Positions 38,321 through 47,805 are shown, counted from the stretch's first letter. The stretch: 64,000 nt of DNA from Clostridiales bacterium (GCA_017451265.1 JAFSPU010000007.1:62001-126000); one strand, 5' to 3'. Notes: generated by a model not told the origin, from the letters alone. Numbers and translations are program-made.

Positions 38321-39214
38321 ATGAAATTAAAGAGAGTTGTTGCTTTGATGCTTGCTGTTTCTATGTTAGCTGCAGTAGCCGGATGCTCCAAGGTTAAGAA
38401 GGTAACCGGTGCTGATTTCGTAGCTGCCTGCGAGAAGATGGGCGCTGAGGAAGTTGACTATGAAGATATGAATGAAGTAGAGGAATCCGACCTTGAAGAC
38501 GGTGTCTACAGCGTTCTCGACAGTGATGATATCGAGGATCTTTATGAGGATTACGAGAGTTCCTCTTCTTCTTCCAGTATGGGATACAGTGTTTCCGTTC
38601 CTGACGTCGAGTCCATTGTCGATGCAGATGATCTGGAAGAGATGACAATTTTCGCCAAGATGGATCAGAACATGGATGATATCAGTGATCCTGACGACAT
38701 CGAGAACCTCGATGTTAATGGCGTTGTCGGAATTCAGATGACACTTACAGATTCTGATATGGTAGAGGATTTCATGGACGGTATCGCTGACAGCCTCGAC
38801 GAGTACGGTATCGATGTTGAGGACTTAAGCTCTGATGAGTACTATGTCGGCAAGAATGAGGCTTACCTTCGAATCAGCATTTCTGCTGAAGATCTCGTAG
38901 CTGCATTCCTCGAATCCGATACATACGGATACCTCGAGATGATGGATCTTGATATCGAAGACGCACTTGAGTCACTCACAGGTGATCTGGCTGTTGCTAC
39001 ATACATCAACGGTGAGAACGTTGTAGTTCTTATCGGCATGGGCATTAACAACACTACAGAGTATCTTGATGAGTTCTGCGGAGACCTGGGTCTTTCTTCT
39101 CCTTCCAAGCTTCCTTCCAATCCGGAAATAGCTGAGTCCATCTGTGACACGATCGACGATACACTCGGTTCAATGCTCTCATCATTTGCTGCACTTGCAG
39201 CTTATGATTATTGA
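38321..39214 (+). CDS. hyper-acidic lipoprotein, paralog 2
   Basis: 297 aa from the ATG at 38321, which has AGGAGG upstream; the ATG at 38276 lacks one. Lipobox VAGC, then SKVKKVTGADFVAACEKMGAEEVDYEDM, and a Ser tract (about 80-86). Arranged like the preceding lipoprotein, so this is a tandem duplication that has diverged. Function unknown; secreted acidic proteins of this kind may bind cations or cell-wall polymers, which is a guess. Confidence 0.75.
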   Translation: MKLKRVVALMLAVSMLAAVAGCSKVKKVTGADFVAACEKMGAEEVDYEDMNEVEESDLEDGVYSVLDSDDIEDLYEDYESSSSSSSMGYSVSVPDVESIVDADDLEEMTIFAKMDQNMDDISDPDDIENLDVNGVVGIQMTLTDSDMVEDFMDGIADSLDEYGIDVEDLSSDEYYVGKNEAYLRISISAEDLVAAFLESDTYGYLEMMDLDIEDALESLTGDLAVATYINGENVVVLIGMGINNTTEYLDEFCGDLGLSSPSKLPSNPEIAESICDTIDDTLGSMLSSFAALAAYDY

Positions 39215-39241
39215 TCAGAAGCTGATTAGCTAAGTATTACG

Positions 39242-39271
39242 ACAGGCGGGATTGATTCCCGCCTGTTTTTT
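39242..39271 (+). terminator. terminator after the lipoprotein pair
   Basis: ACAGGCGGGA (39242-39251) pairs with TCCCGCCTGT (39257-39266) and is followed by a T-run. An extended -10 TGGTATAAT (39290-39298) for the next gene follows. Confidence 0.9.
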
Positions 39272-39289
39272 ATTTCCTTTCTTATTTAA

Positions 39290-39298
39290 TGGTATAAT
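39290..39298 (+). promoter_or_regulatory. extended -10 promoter for the CAP-DUF4214 gene
   Basis: TGGTATAAT at 39290-39298, 36 bases before the start codon; -35 not evident. Confidence 0.5.
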
Positions 39299-39334
39299 TT
39301 ACTGTGTACGCTTGCAGTACGGGGGAGAAGATTT

Positions 39335-40678
39335 ATGTTAAAAGATACGATCAAGAAGATTATTGCTTCAGCGCTTATCGCTGCTATCCTGCCTGTATCG
39401 GCCCTGATGCCTTCCGCATCCAGAGCTGACGATGCTATCGATTCATCGGCTATCATCGCTGATGCGATCGCTAACGGAGCTCACAGATGTAATGTTAATG
39501 CTCCGAGATCAGGCAATGTCTTCATGCAGCTTATGGGCTCCTTTGATACCACTTCCAAGGAAGCCATCTTAAATCAGATCAACAGCTACAGACTTGAGGC
39601 ATGCCAGAACGGCTATCCCGATCCCCGTAACCGCTCACGCGGACTTACAATGTCAGACTATGTACCTTTGAGATGGTCCAGAGGTCTGGAGGAGATGGCT
39701 ATGCTCCGTGCCGCTGAGGCTACTTATACATGTACTCATCTGAAGACCACAGGTGAGGACTGGGTTCGTTCAAGCTACGATGTAGCTGCTTTCGCTGAGG
39801 TTCTCGCATGGGGCGGAAACATCCCGGGCGGTATTTCACTGTGGTACTCAGAAAAATCCGCATATCTTTCCGGCAGCGCAAGTGTCAGCGGACATTATGC
39901 ATCACTTATCAATCCTTCGAATACTTACTGCGGTGTAGCAGGCTTTAACAGCACTCAGGCAGGTGTGTTTACAAACCAGGGCGGACTCGATGAGAGCAAG
40001 ATCGATGTCTCCCGGTACAATTCACAGCTTGCCGAGATCGGCATCAACTATGTAAGCGGCGTAGCCGTTACTGTTCCTGCCGGCGCCTGCATGATCGGTT
40101 CCACCACCAAGCTCGCAGCTGTGGCCAACATCAGTGTTCAGGGTTACAGCAAGAGACTTGCTTACAGCGGTATCAGGATCCTCCCTCAGACCTGGTGGAG
40201 CGGTTCTCCTTCTATGGTTACAGTTGATAACGTCGGTAACGCCACCGGAATCATCTCCGGTATGGGCAGCGTTTACTGTAAGTTTAATGGCGTGCCTTAC
40301 TGTGCCAACGTGAGAATTAATGATGGCTCGCTCGTGCGAAACTTTGCGAGCAGGCTGTATTCCGTGGCGCTTAACAGAACGCCTGATTCTGTCGGCCTGG
40401 ATTACTGGACTAACAGACTTGCCAGCAGACAGATCTCGGGTACACAGGCAGCTTACGGCTTCTTCTTCAGCCAGGAGTTCCTTAACACGAATATGTCTAA
40501 CGAGGAGTATGTAACAAGACTTTACAGGACCTTCCTCGATAGAGACCCTGAGGCTCAGGGCTATAACTACTGGCTCACCAGACTTGCTGACGGCGCTTCA
40601 AGAAGAGACGTATTCTACGGCTTCTCCGGTTCCGCCGAGTTTGCCGGTATCTGCGCTTACGCAGGAATCAATCCTTAA
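39335..40678 (+). CDS. secreted CAP domain protein with DUF4214 repeats
   Basis: 447 aa. N-terminal signal peptide (about 1-30, [20 protein letters not shown]). A CAP/SCP-like region spans about 70-215 ([78 protein letters not shown]). A middle beta region of Ig-like type follows (about 235-330). At the C-terminus two DUF4214 units are seen ([26 protein letters not shown] and [26 protein letters not shown]). These modules occur in secreted or surface proteins; DUF4214 is often linked to adhesion or S-layer-type display. GGGGGAGAAG precedes the ATG. Confidence 0.82.
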   Translation: MLKDTIKKIIASALIAAILPVSALMPSASRADDAIDSSAIIADAIANGAHRCNVNAPRSGNVFMQLMGSFDTTSKEAILNQINSYRLEACQNGYPDPRNRSRGLTMSDYVPLRWSRGLEEMAMLRAAEATYTCTHLKTTGEDWVRSSYDVAAFAEVLAWGGNIPGGISLWYSEKSAYLSGSASVSGHYASLINPSNTYCGVAGFNSTQAGVFTNQGGLDESKIDVSRYNSQLAEIGINYVSGVAVTVPAGACMIGSTTKLAAVANISVQGYSKRLAYSGIRILPQTWWSGSPSMVTVDNVGNATGIISGMGSVYCKFNGVPYCANVRINDGSLVRNFASRLYSVALNRTPDSVGLDYWTNRLASRQISGTQAAYGFFFSQEFLNTNMSNEEYVTRLYRTFLDRDPEAQGYNYWLTRLADGASRRDVFYGFSGSAEFAGICAYAGINP

Positions 40679-40686
40679 GGTGTATA

Positions 40687-41664
40687 ATGCCGCTCTTTAT
40701 CATTCAGGGTGATATAACCAGATCCGACTGTGACGCCATCGTCAATGCGGCTAATAATTCTCTGCTCGGCGGCGGAGGCGTTGACGGTGCTATCCACCGT
40801 GCTGCAGGTCCGGAACTTCTGAATGAATGCCGTACGCTTCACGGCTGTGATACAGGTGAAGCGAAGATAACCGGCGCTTATAACCTCGATGCGAAATATG
40901 TCATCCATACCGTAGGCCCCATCTGGAGAGGCGGGAACCGCGGGGAAGAGGAACTGCTCCGCTCCTGCTACAGGAATAGTCTTAAGCTTGCCGTCGAACA
41001 TGAATGTAAGTCTGTCGCTTTCCCGATGATATCGGCAGGCGTATACGGATACCCGTTTGATGAGGCATTGGAAGTTGCAGTGTCGGAGATATCTTCGTTC
41101 CTTAATTCATCACAGGATGACCTTACTGTCTATATCACGATCTTCAGCAAGCGTGACTATAAGATAAGCCGCGAACTCTTTGATGATGTAAACAAGTATG
41201 TTAAGGACAGGATGGTGTTCAAGGAGCACCGTTTCATGTGCATGGGTATGAATGCAGCAGCCGATGCCTGTGCTGCCGATTCATCCGTTGAAGAGTTTGT
41301 TAAGACACATATCGATGAGAGCTTCTCACGTATGCTTCTCCGCCTTATAGACGAGAAGGGTATGACGGATGTCGAATGCTATAAGAAAGCCAATATCGAC
41401 AGGAAGCTGTTCTCGAAGATCAGAAGCAATGAGTCATATCATCCTAAGAAGACGACTGTTCTGGGTTTCGCCATAGCATTGAAGCTCACCCTCGATGAGA
41501 CGGATGAGCTTCTTATGAAAGCCGGTTATGCATTGTCGGATTCCAACTGCGGCGACCTGGTAGTCGAGTATTTCCTTAATAATCGGATCTACGACATCAA
41601 TAAGATCAACGAGGTCCTTTTTGCGATGGATCAGGAACTGATAGGCGAGTACTATCCCGCTTAA
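40687..41664 (+). CDS. macrodomain (O-acetyl-ADP-ribose deacetylase-like) with C-terminal HTH-like domain
   Basis: 325 aa. Residues 1-175 are a MacroD-type macrodomain: [54 protein letters not shown], and [16 protein letters not shown]. These bind ADP-ribose and remove it from proteins or O-acetyl-ADP-ribose. Residues about 205-325 ([36 protein letters not shown]... [23 protein letters not shown]) look like an Xre-type helix-turn-helix, present as a fused domain in other Bacillota macrodomain proteins. It could link ADP-ribose state to gene control. Its stop overlaps, tail to tail, the VWA gene. Confidence 0.85.
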   Translation: MPLFIIQGDITRSDCDAIVNAANNSLLGGGGVDGAIHRAAGPELLNECRTLHGCDTGEAKITGAYNLDAKYVIHTVGPIWRGGNRGEEELLRSCYRNSLKLAVEHECKSVAFPMISAGVYGYPFDEALEVAVSEISSFLNSSQDDLTVYITIFSKRDYKISRELFDDVNKYVKDRMVFKEHRFMCMGMNAAADACAADSSVEEFVKTHIDESFSRMLLRLIDEKGMTDVECYKKANIDRKLFSKIRSNESYHPKKTTVLGFAIALKLTLDETDELLMKAGYALSDSNCGDLVVEYFLNNRIYDINKINEVLFAMDQELIGEYYPA

Positions 41665-42299
41665 TTCTTCGCGTCCTCTTCAAGCTGTTCGAAGCATCCG
41701 CAGGGGATCGCCATATCGCATCTTAATGAATTGACCGCTTTACCTACCGCGTCGTACAGGTGTGTGGTTCCTGCTGCAGAAGCCTTATAGTTGACAGATC
41801 TGTCTTCTCTGAATCCCATGACTTTACCGGTCTCGACGGCGTCGATGTTGGCTGCCAGGTACAGGAACTCCCATTCGTTCTCTTTCTCCTTCTTCCTGAT
41901 CATCTTCTTGACCTTATCCGATGTGTACTTATGGCTCGCGTTCTCCATACCATCTGTGATAATCACGAAGATCGTGTGTTCGGGAACATCTTCCTCACGG
42001 ATGTACTTGTGGATATTACCTATGTGCTTCACGGCTCCGCCCAGTGCATCCGTAAGTGCCGTGCAGCCTCCCGGGATGTAGTCACCGGAAGTCAAGGGCT
42101 TTATGCTGTTTATGTCGGCTCTGTCGTATATGACATGCGACGCGTTATCGAAAAGCACACACGACACATAACACTTGCCGTCAACATTCTTCTGCTTTTC
42201 TATCATGGCATTGAAGCCGCCAATCGTGTCTGCTTCGAGACCGTGCATGCTGCCGCTTTTGTCGAGTATCATTACCAGTTCAGTGATGTTGTTTTTCAT
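41661..42299 (-). CDS. VWA (von Willebrand A) domain protein
   Basis: 212 aa, nearly all one VWA domain. The metal site motif is DKSGSM (13-18), with a Thr/Ser at [12 protein letters not shown] and Asp in [11 protein letters not shown]. No signal peptide or membrane helix, so it is cytosolic. AAGGGAGG lies upstream on the - strand. VWA proteins of this short kind often partner AAA or TerD-type proteins; no such gene is adjacent. The 4-base TTAA overlap with the macrodomain gene is a convergent arrangement. Confidence 0.85.
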   Translation of the reverse strand: MKNNITELVMILDKSGSMHGLEADTIGGFNAMIEKQKNVDGKCYVSCVLFDNASHVIYDRADINSIKPLTSGDYIPGGCTALTDALGGAVKHIGNIHKYIREEDVPEHTIFVIITDGMENASHKYTSDKVKKMIRKKEKENEWEFLYLAANIDAVETGKVMGFREDRSVNYKASAAGTTHLYDAVGKAVNSLRCDMAIPCGCFEQLEEDAKN

Positions 42300-42357
42300 A
42301 TAAGTATCCTCCCTTGTGTTTGATAGTTTGAGTATAGGAAAGAATATGTCCCCCGTG

Positions 42358-42374
42358 GTCGCCTCACAGGCGAC
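42358..42374. repeat. 7-bp perfect inverted repeat in the divergent VWA/MntP-ZIP region
   Basis: GTCGCCT (42358-42364), CAC, AGGCGAC (42368-42374). There is no T-tract, so an operator is more likely than a terminator. It lies between divergent genes; no yybP-ykoY riboswitch, common for mntP genes, is apparent. Confidence 0.5.
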
Positions 42375-42404
42375 ACATAACCGATAATTGTTTCATTCAA
42401 CAAG

Positions 42405-42413
42405 TGCTATAAT
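42405..42413 (+). promoter_or_regulatory. extended -10 promoter for the MntP-ZIP gene
   Basis: TGCTATAAT at 42405-42413; the predicted RNA start falls 1-3 bases before the ATG at 42422, which suggests a leaderless or nearly leaderless message. No Shine-Dalgarno is visible. Confidence 0.55.
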
Positions 42414-42421
42414 TACTAACG

Positions 42422-43783
42422 ATGGGACTGATTGAATTACTGTTACTTGCCATAGGCATGTCGATGGATGTCTTTGCTGTATCTATCTGCAAGGGAATCG
42501 AGACAAAGAAGGCCACCCTCAAACAGGTTATGACCTGCGGTTTGTGGTTCGGATGTTTCCACTTCATCATGCCAATGACGGGCTATCTTTTAAGCTCGTA
42601 TTTCTCATTCTTTATCGATAAGATTGCACCCTGGGTGGCTTTCGCGCTGCTCGGTTTCCTGGGTGTAAACATGATAAGGGAAGCCTTCTCGGAAGAAGAG
42701 GAGGAGACAAAGCCGGGATTCAATTTCAAGACCATGCTTCCTTTGGCTGTGGCCACCTCGATCGACGCTTTAGCTGTCGGTGTTACTCTGGTAGCTGTCC
42801 CCGTAGAAGTGTGGGAGACAAATGAGATCTTAAATACCACTCTCGGTTGTATCGTGATCGCGTGCATAACATTCCTGTTCGCCTGTGCAGGCGTGCATTT
42901 AGGCAACGCATTCGGTACCAGATATCAGTCAGGTGCCGAGGCGGCGGGCGGATTTATCCTTCTGTTTATCGGAATAAAAGTCCTGCTCGAAAGCTTCGGT
43001 GTTCTCGACTTCATGAGCAACTCCGATGTACTGTTCGGTCTGCTCATCCCGTTCCTCGGAACAATCATCGGTTCGGCATTCGTATTTGTTATCGACCGGA
43101 AGATAAGTGAAAGTATCAAGCTGATACTGACAGGAATGGCTGGTGGCATCATGCTCGCGTGTGCGGTATGGACTTTGCTGTATCCTTCCATTCATAACGG
43201 AATGATACTGACGGCTGCATTGGGATTCTCACTCGGCATTATATTCCAGTACGGTCTCGATAAGCTTGTCCCTCATAAGCATATTTATTTTGAGGCTGAG
43301 GAGGGCCCCACGAGCAGGCTTAAGAATTCGCATAAGATAATGCTCTCCGAGATGATCCACCACGTTCCGGAAGGAATGGCGGTAGGTGTTATGTTTGCAG
43401 GTTACCTTGATTCATCCATCTATGTGACACTTCCCGCCGCTGCTGCCCTTACAATAGGTATAGCGATACAGAATGTTCCGGAAGGAGCTTTCGTTTCATC
43501 TCCTTTGCATGAGAGCGGTGAGGTTAAGAGTACCTCATTTCTTATGGGTGTTCTCTCAGGTGTTGTCGAGCCGATACTCGGAATCGCAGTGATAATAATC
43601 GGCATGCTGTTCCCGTCGATCCTTCCGTTTGTAATGGCTCTTTCAGGAGGCGCCATAACCTTCCTGGTAATAGAGGAAAATATACCTTCGATGCAGTCCG
43701 AGAAGCATTCTGACAAGGGAACACTTTCTTTCCTTGCGTTCTTCTGCATCATGATGGTGCTTACTTTTACTACGAGTGCCTGA
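42422..43783 (+). CDS. MntP manganese exporter fused to GufA-type ZIP transporter
   Basis: 453 aa in one open frame, joining two normally separate transporters. Residues 1-195 are a full MntP: AIGMSMDVFAVSICKG (Asp16), PLAVATSIDALAVGVTL (Asp116) and GGFILLFIGIKVLLESFG, six helices. Residues about 203-453 are a ZIP of the GufA type: FGLLIPFLGTIIGSAFVF, SEMIHHVPEGMAVGV (313-318 metal motif), IGIAIQNVPEGAFVSSPL (349-355) and LVIEENIPS (418-419 acids). MntP exports Mn2+; ZIP proteins usually import divalent metals. The combined role (exchange, sensing, or two-way buffering) is unknown. Its stop overlaps the RES-domain gene. Confidence 0.88.
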   Translation: MGLIELLLLAIGMSMDVFAVSICKGIETKKATLKQVMTCGLWFGCFHFIMPMTGYLLSSYFSFFIDKIAPWVAFALLGFLGVNMIREAFSEEEEETKPGFNFKTMLPLAVATSIDALAVGVTLVAVPVEVWETNEILNTTLGCIVIACITFLFACAGVHLGNAFGTRYQSGAEAAGGFILLFIGIKVLLESFGVLDFMSNSDVLFGLLIPFLGTIIGSAFVFVIDRKISESIKLILTGMAGGIMLACAVWTLLYPSIHNGMILTAALGFSLGIIFQYGLDKLVPHKHIYFEAEEGPTSRLKNSHKIMLSEMIHHVPEGMAVGVMFAGYLDSSIYVTLPAAAALTIGIAIQNVPEGAFVSSPLHESGEVKSTSFLMGVLSGVVEPILGIAVIIIGMLFPSILPFVMALSGGAITFLVIEENIPSMQSEKHSDKGTLSFLAFFCIMMVLTFTTSA

Positions 43784-43784
43784 T

Positions 43785-44927
43785 ATGAGTGACTTTTGCT
43801 GCAGCAACTGTTTTAACCCCAAGCGTGACAGGTTCCACGCCTTTATCCGTAAGCATGGTTTTATCTCGGATGAGACTTGCCCATACTGCAAAAGTGCAGG
43901 GGGTATCAAGATAGACACTGCAAAGCTCGGCACTTTCATTAAGGAAGGCATCGACCGCGCTTATGATGACACCCGTGAAGAGAATGAGACTTCGCTTTCC
44001 GTTTTCGAGATCCTGAATGACAGAGTCATACTCTTCGAATGGGAGAACCACAGGGAGCATGATCTTACCGAGAAGCTTTTCGAGGGTATATGTGATGTCG
44101 ATAAGAAAACATACAGACTTAAGCTCGAGTCTGAAGGTGATGACGAAGAGCAGTACAGAATCTGGCGTAACTTCGAGCATGACTGTAAGTACTTTAACCG
44201 CTTCTTCGACCTGACGCCGAGAGGAACGGGAAAGGCCAACCGCCGTACTGACATGCTTCAGAAACTTTATGAGTCATGCCTTAAGAATCTTAAGGAGGAG
44301 ATCGAACCCGGAACGGAGCTTTTCCGTGCGCGTGTCATCGACTCCAAACTTAAGAGGGGACGTGATTATAACCTTGATGAGGTCTCTATCGGACCTGCTG
44401 ACAAGAATAACTCGCAGTCAGGCAGAATGAATCCCGAGGGCATCTCGTATTTCTATGTTGCCGAGGATGAGGCCACTGCACTTAAAGAGGGACGCCTGCG
44501 TGCGAACGAGCGCGTGCTCATCGGCCGCTTTAAGACCTTGAAGAAGTTAACGGTCATCGACTGGACCAAAGCCAATATCTATGAGAAAGCCGTAGACATT
44601 TTCTCTCCCAAGTACTCGCCGCAGATGGCGGTCTACCAGGACTTCTTAAGAAGATTCGCTATCGAGGTTGGAAAGCCGAATGAGACTGCCAAGCCGATCG
44701 AGTACGTTGCGACTCAGCTCGTTGCCGAGTACGTTAGAGGTTACGGGTTCGACGGCATCAAGTATGACAGCGCCGTCGGTAACGGCTTTGACGTGGTGTT
44801 CTTCTACGGACCTGAGATGATGCCTGAAAGCGGTGATTATAATGTGCTTCCCGAGTATACGGATATCGCTCAGCTGACGGATGTAAGAGAGTTCAAGATT
44901 AAGATAGAATATTTCCTGGAACCATAA
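43785..44927 (+). CDS. RES domain protein with HEPN/RES N-terminal zinc-ribbon-like domain
   Basis: 380 aa from the ATG at 43785 (a GTG at 43776 is the alternative). The N-terminus has CCSNC (5-9) and CPYC (32-35), a likely zinc site, in the HEPN/RES-associated N-terminal domain. The RES domain spans about 170-345: LFRARV (Arg181), GRMNPEGISYFYVAEDEATALKEG (Glu235) and YDSAVGNG (Ser329). RES proteins are typically NAD-consuming or ADP-ribosylating toxins paired with Xre-type antitoxins; this one has no adjacent antitoxin. Both arms are intact, so it should be functional. The start overlaps the MntP-ZIP stop region. Confidence 0.82.
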   Translation: MSDFCCSNCFNPKRDRFHAFIRKHGFISDETCPYCKSAGGIKIDTAKLGTFIKEGIDRAYDDTREENETSLSVFEILNDRVILFEWENHREHDLTEKLFEGICDVDKKTYRLKLESEGDDEEQYRIWRNFEHDCKYFNRFFDLTPRGTGKANRRTDMLQKLYESCLKNLKEEIEPGTELFRARVIDSKLKRGRDYNLDEVSIGPADKNNSQSGRMNPEGISYFYVAEDEATALKEGRLRANERVLIGRFKTLKKLTVIDWTKANIYEKAVDIFSPKYSPQMAVYQDFLRRFAIEVGKPNETAKPIEYVATQLVAEYVRGYGFDGIKYDSAVGNGFDVVFFYGPEMMPESGDYNVLPEYTDIAQLTDVREFKIKIEYFLEP

Positions 44928-44946
44928 GATACGGAGAAGTGAAGTT

Positions 44947-46050
44947 ATGAATGTAAAGATCGAGAATCTCACCAAGGTTTTTCCCGGTATGGACCGCAAG
45001 AGTGCGGGTGTTACAGCGGTAGATGATTTTACCCTGGATATCCCGGACGGTAAGCTAGTGTGTCTGCTCGGCCCCTCAGGCTGCGGCAAGAGTACGCTCC
45101 TTTATATGATCTGCGGTCTTGAAAGTCCCACTTCAGGTAAGATCTTCTTCGGTGAGGATGACGTAACCGATGTGCCTCCTGAGAAGAGGAGAGTAGGTCT
45201 TGTGTTCCAGAACTATGCGCTGTATCCGCATCTTACGGTAAAGCAGATAATCAAGTTCCCTCTGGAGAATGTTAAGGGTGATGCGAGGCTTTCCAAGGAG
45301 GAGATGGATAAAAGAGCTTTAGAAGTAGCTAAGCTCGTACAGATAGAGAACCTCATGGACAGAAAACCCGGTCAGATGTCGGGCGGCCAGCAGCAAAGAG
45401 TTGCTATCGCCAGAGCCCTCGTTAAGATGCCGAATGTCCTTCTCATGGACGAGCCACTGTCTAACCTGGATGCCAGATTAAGACTTCAGACCAGAGAAGA
45501 GATCAGAAGGATTCAGAGGGAGACGGGTATCACCACGATCTTCGTTACCCATGACCAGGAAGAGGCCATGAGTATTTCGGATATGATCATCGTAATGAAG
45601 GACGGATTACTTAACCAGATCGGTAAGCCTCAGGAAGTTTATGACGATCCTGATAATCTCTTTGTGGCATGCTTCTTAGGAACTCCTAAGGTCAATGTGT
45701 TTAAGGGCTTCGTTAAGGGCGGCGGTCTTTTCATCGGAGATGATAAGCAAAGCGAGCGCATCCTTGATGTTAAGGGCGTAGATGACAGGGAAGTCTGGAT
45801 CGGTATCAGGCCTGAAGGCTTCAAGGTCGATAAGGACGGCAAGCTCACATGCGATCTTTCCGGCGTGGATGTAATGGGAAGAGATATCAGCGTAGTCTGC
45901 AGAAACAGCAACGCAGAGGAAGTTATCCGCGCCATCATCAGTGCTGAGAATGAAGTCGACCGTGACGCCAAGACCGTTAAGTTTAACGTAAAGCCTCACA
46001 AGACTTATATATTCGATAAAGAGACAGAAGAAAGGATCAGATTCACATGA
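44947..46050 (+). CDS. sugar-type ABC transporter ATP-binding protein (UgpC/MsmK type)
   Basis: 367 aa. Walker A GPSGCGKST, LVFQNYALYPHLTV, signature MSGGQQQR, Walker B LLMDEPLSNLDARLR, VTHDQEEAM; the C-terminal 120 residues form the MalK-like regulatory/TOBE domain (about 240-365). It powers the importer with the two permeases and binding protein that follow. It overlaps the first permease by 4 bases. GGAGAAG precedes the ATG. Confidence 0.95.
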   Translation: MNVKIENLTKVFPGMDRKSAGVTAVDDFTLDIPDGKLVCLLGPSGCGKSTLLYMICGLESPTSGKIFFGEDDVTDVPPEKRRVGLVFQNYALYPHLTVKQIIKFPLENVKGDARLSKEEMDKRALEVAKLVQIENLMDRKPGQMSGGQQQRVAIARALVKMPNVLLMDEPLSNLDARLRLQTREEIRRIQRETGITTIFVTHDQEEAMSISDMIIVMKDGLLNQIGKPQEVYDDPDNLFVACFLGTPKVNVFKGFVKGGGLFIGDDKQSERILDVKGVDDREVWIGIRPEGFKVDKDGKLTCDLSGVDVMGRDISVVCRNSNAEEVIRAIISAENEVDRDAKTVKFNVKPHKTYIFDKETEERIRFT

Positions 46051-46970
46051 GTAAGAAGACACTGAGCGGAGTCAACAGTGTCGCGACTAACGTGAGGGGA
46101 TGGGTCTATCTTCTGCCGGCCCTCCTGTTCCTGGTCGCCTTCATGGTCTATCCGCTGATTGACGTTTTTATCTATTCGTTTGAAGAAGGATATAACTCCG
46201 CTTCGCAGTCTTCATTCGGAGTAGGATTCTATAACTATCAGTACGTTCTAAGAGACCCGTATTTTCTTCAGGCTGTTAAGAATACTTTCATCCTGGTTAT
46301 CATCACGGTGCCGACTTCTACGGTACTTTCACTGCTTATCTCCCTCGGCCTTAATTCCATCAGGGCACTCAAGCACATGTTCCAGACTATCTTCTTCCTG
46401 CCATATGTAACCAACACACTCGCGGTAGGACTTGTATTCATGATCCTGTTCCGTAAGACGCCTTATTCGGACGGCCTGGTCAATCTTCTCATCGGCAAGT
46501 TCGGCATAAGCCCCGTCGACTTTATCGACGGTCCTTACTGGGCCAAGATGCTGGTGCTCTCCATTTATGTTATCTGGATCGTAATGCCTTTTAAGATCCT
46601 GATCCTGACATCCGCTCTGGCTTCAGTTCCTGAAGTTTATTATCAGTCCGCAAGGATCGACGGCACATCTTCCTGGAGAATGTTCTGGAGGATCACTCTG
46701 CCGATGATCTCACCCATGATCGTTTACCTCGTCATCACGGGCTTCATCGGAGCTTTCAAGGCGTACTCTGATGCTGTCGCTATCTTCGGCGTAGACCTTA
46801 ATGCTGCGGGGATGAATACCATCGTAGGTTATGTTTACGACATGCTTTATGGTGACGGCGGCGGTTATCCTTCCTACGCGTCGGCAGCCGCTATCATACT
46901 GTTTGCCATCGTACTCACCATAACCGTCATCAACCTTATCGTAAGCCGCAAGGCCACGGATATCACTTAA
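46047..46970 (+). CDS. sugar ABC transporter permease (MalF/UgpA type)
   Basis: 307 aa, six membrane helices. N-terminal LLPALLFLVAFMVYPLIDVFIYSF is typical; EAA loop SARIDGTSSWRMFWRITLPMISPMIVYLVI. Pairs with the next permease. Substrate may be an oligosaccharide or glycerol phosphate; it cannot be set from the sequence. Confidence 0.95.
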   Translation: MSKKTLSGVNSVATNVRGWVYLLPALLFLVAFMVYPLIDVFIYSFEEGYNSASQSSFGVGFYNYQYVLRDPYFLQAVKNTFILVIITVPTSTVLSLLISLGLNSIRALKHMFQTIFFLPYVTNTLAVGLVFMILFRKTPYSDGLVNLLIGKFGISPVDFIDGPYWAKMLVLSIYVIWIVMPFKILILTSALASVPEVYYQSARIDGTSSWRMFWRITLPMISPMIVYLVITGFIGAFKAYSDAVAIFGVDLNAAGMNTIVGYVYDMLYGDGGGYPSYASAAAIILFAIVLTITVINLIVSRKATDIT

Positions 46971-46980
46971 GGAGGGGAGT

Positions 46981-47805
46981 ATGAAAGTTAAGAAAACGAT
47001 AATCTATTTCTTCCTCTCCCTGTGGGCGCTGATCGTACTGTTCCCGTTCTACTGGATGGTGCTGTCCAGCGTAAAAAGTTACGCGTCCTACGCAGGCGAG
47101 AGGGTGCCGAAGTTCTTCACGGCATCCCCGACCTTCGAGAACTACCAGTCGGCCTTTACCGCGGTGCCCCTGGCAAAGTACTTCGCCAACACTCTCATAT
47201 TCACGTTTGTTACCACGGGCCTCATGGTGCTCGTCATCATCTTTGCGGCGTATGCCTTTGCGCGCATTGACTTCAAGGGACGTGCGCTGCTTTTCGTAGG
47301 CTTTCTGGCCCTCATGATGATCCCTAACGAGCTCGTGATCATCACCAACTTCGTCACCATCACCGACCTCGACATGCGCAATACGTTCCTCGGCCTCATA
47401 CTGCCGTCAGTTACGTCCGTGTTCTACATTTATCTTCTTAAGGAGAACTTCGAGCAGGTGCCGGACGAGCTTTACTACGCGGCCAAGGTCGATGGCACAT
47501 CCGACCTCAAGTATCTGTTTAATGTCATGGTGCCGATCTGCAAGCCCACCATCATCACCGTAATCATCCTGAAGGTGATCGAGTGCTGGAACTCTTACGT
47601 GTGGCCCAGACTCATCACTGACGATCCTAACTACTACCTTGTAAGTAACGGCATCCAGGAGATCCGCGAGAATGGCTTCGGCCGCGATAACATCCCCGCC
47701 ATGATGGCAGCGGTAGTCGCTGTGTCGGTTCCTCTCATAGTCCTCTTCCTGATCTTCAGGAGAAAGATCATGGCAGGAGTGTCAAGGGAGGGCATAAAGG
47801 GATGA
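46981..47805 (+). CDS. sugar ABC transporter permease (MalG/UgpE type)
   Basis: 274 aa, six helices; opens LSLWALIVLFPFYWMVLSSVKS and has EAA loop AAKVDGTSDLKYLFNVMVPICKPTIITVIIL. GGAGGG precedes the ATG. It overlaps the binding-protein gene by 4 bases. Confidence 0.95.
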   Translation: MKVKKTIIYFFLSLWALIVLFPFYWMVLSSVKSYASYAGERVPKFFTASPTFENYQSAFTAVPLAKYFANTLIFTFVTTGLMVLVIIFAAYAFARIDFKGRALLFVGFLALMMIPNELVIITNFVTITDLDMRNTFLGLILPSVTSVFYIYLLKENFEQVPDELYYAAKVDGTSDLKYLFNVMVPICKPTIITVIILKVIECWNSYVWPRLITDDPNYYLVSNGIQEIRENGFGRDNIPAMMAAVVAVSVPLIVLFLIFRRKIMAGVSREGIKG

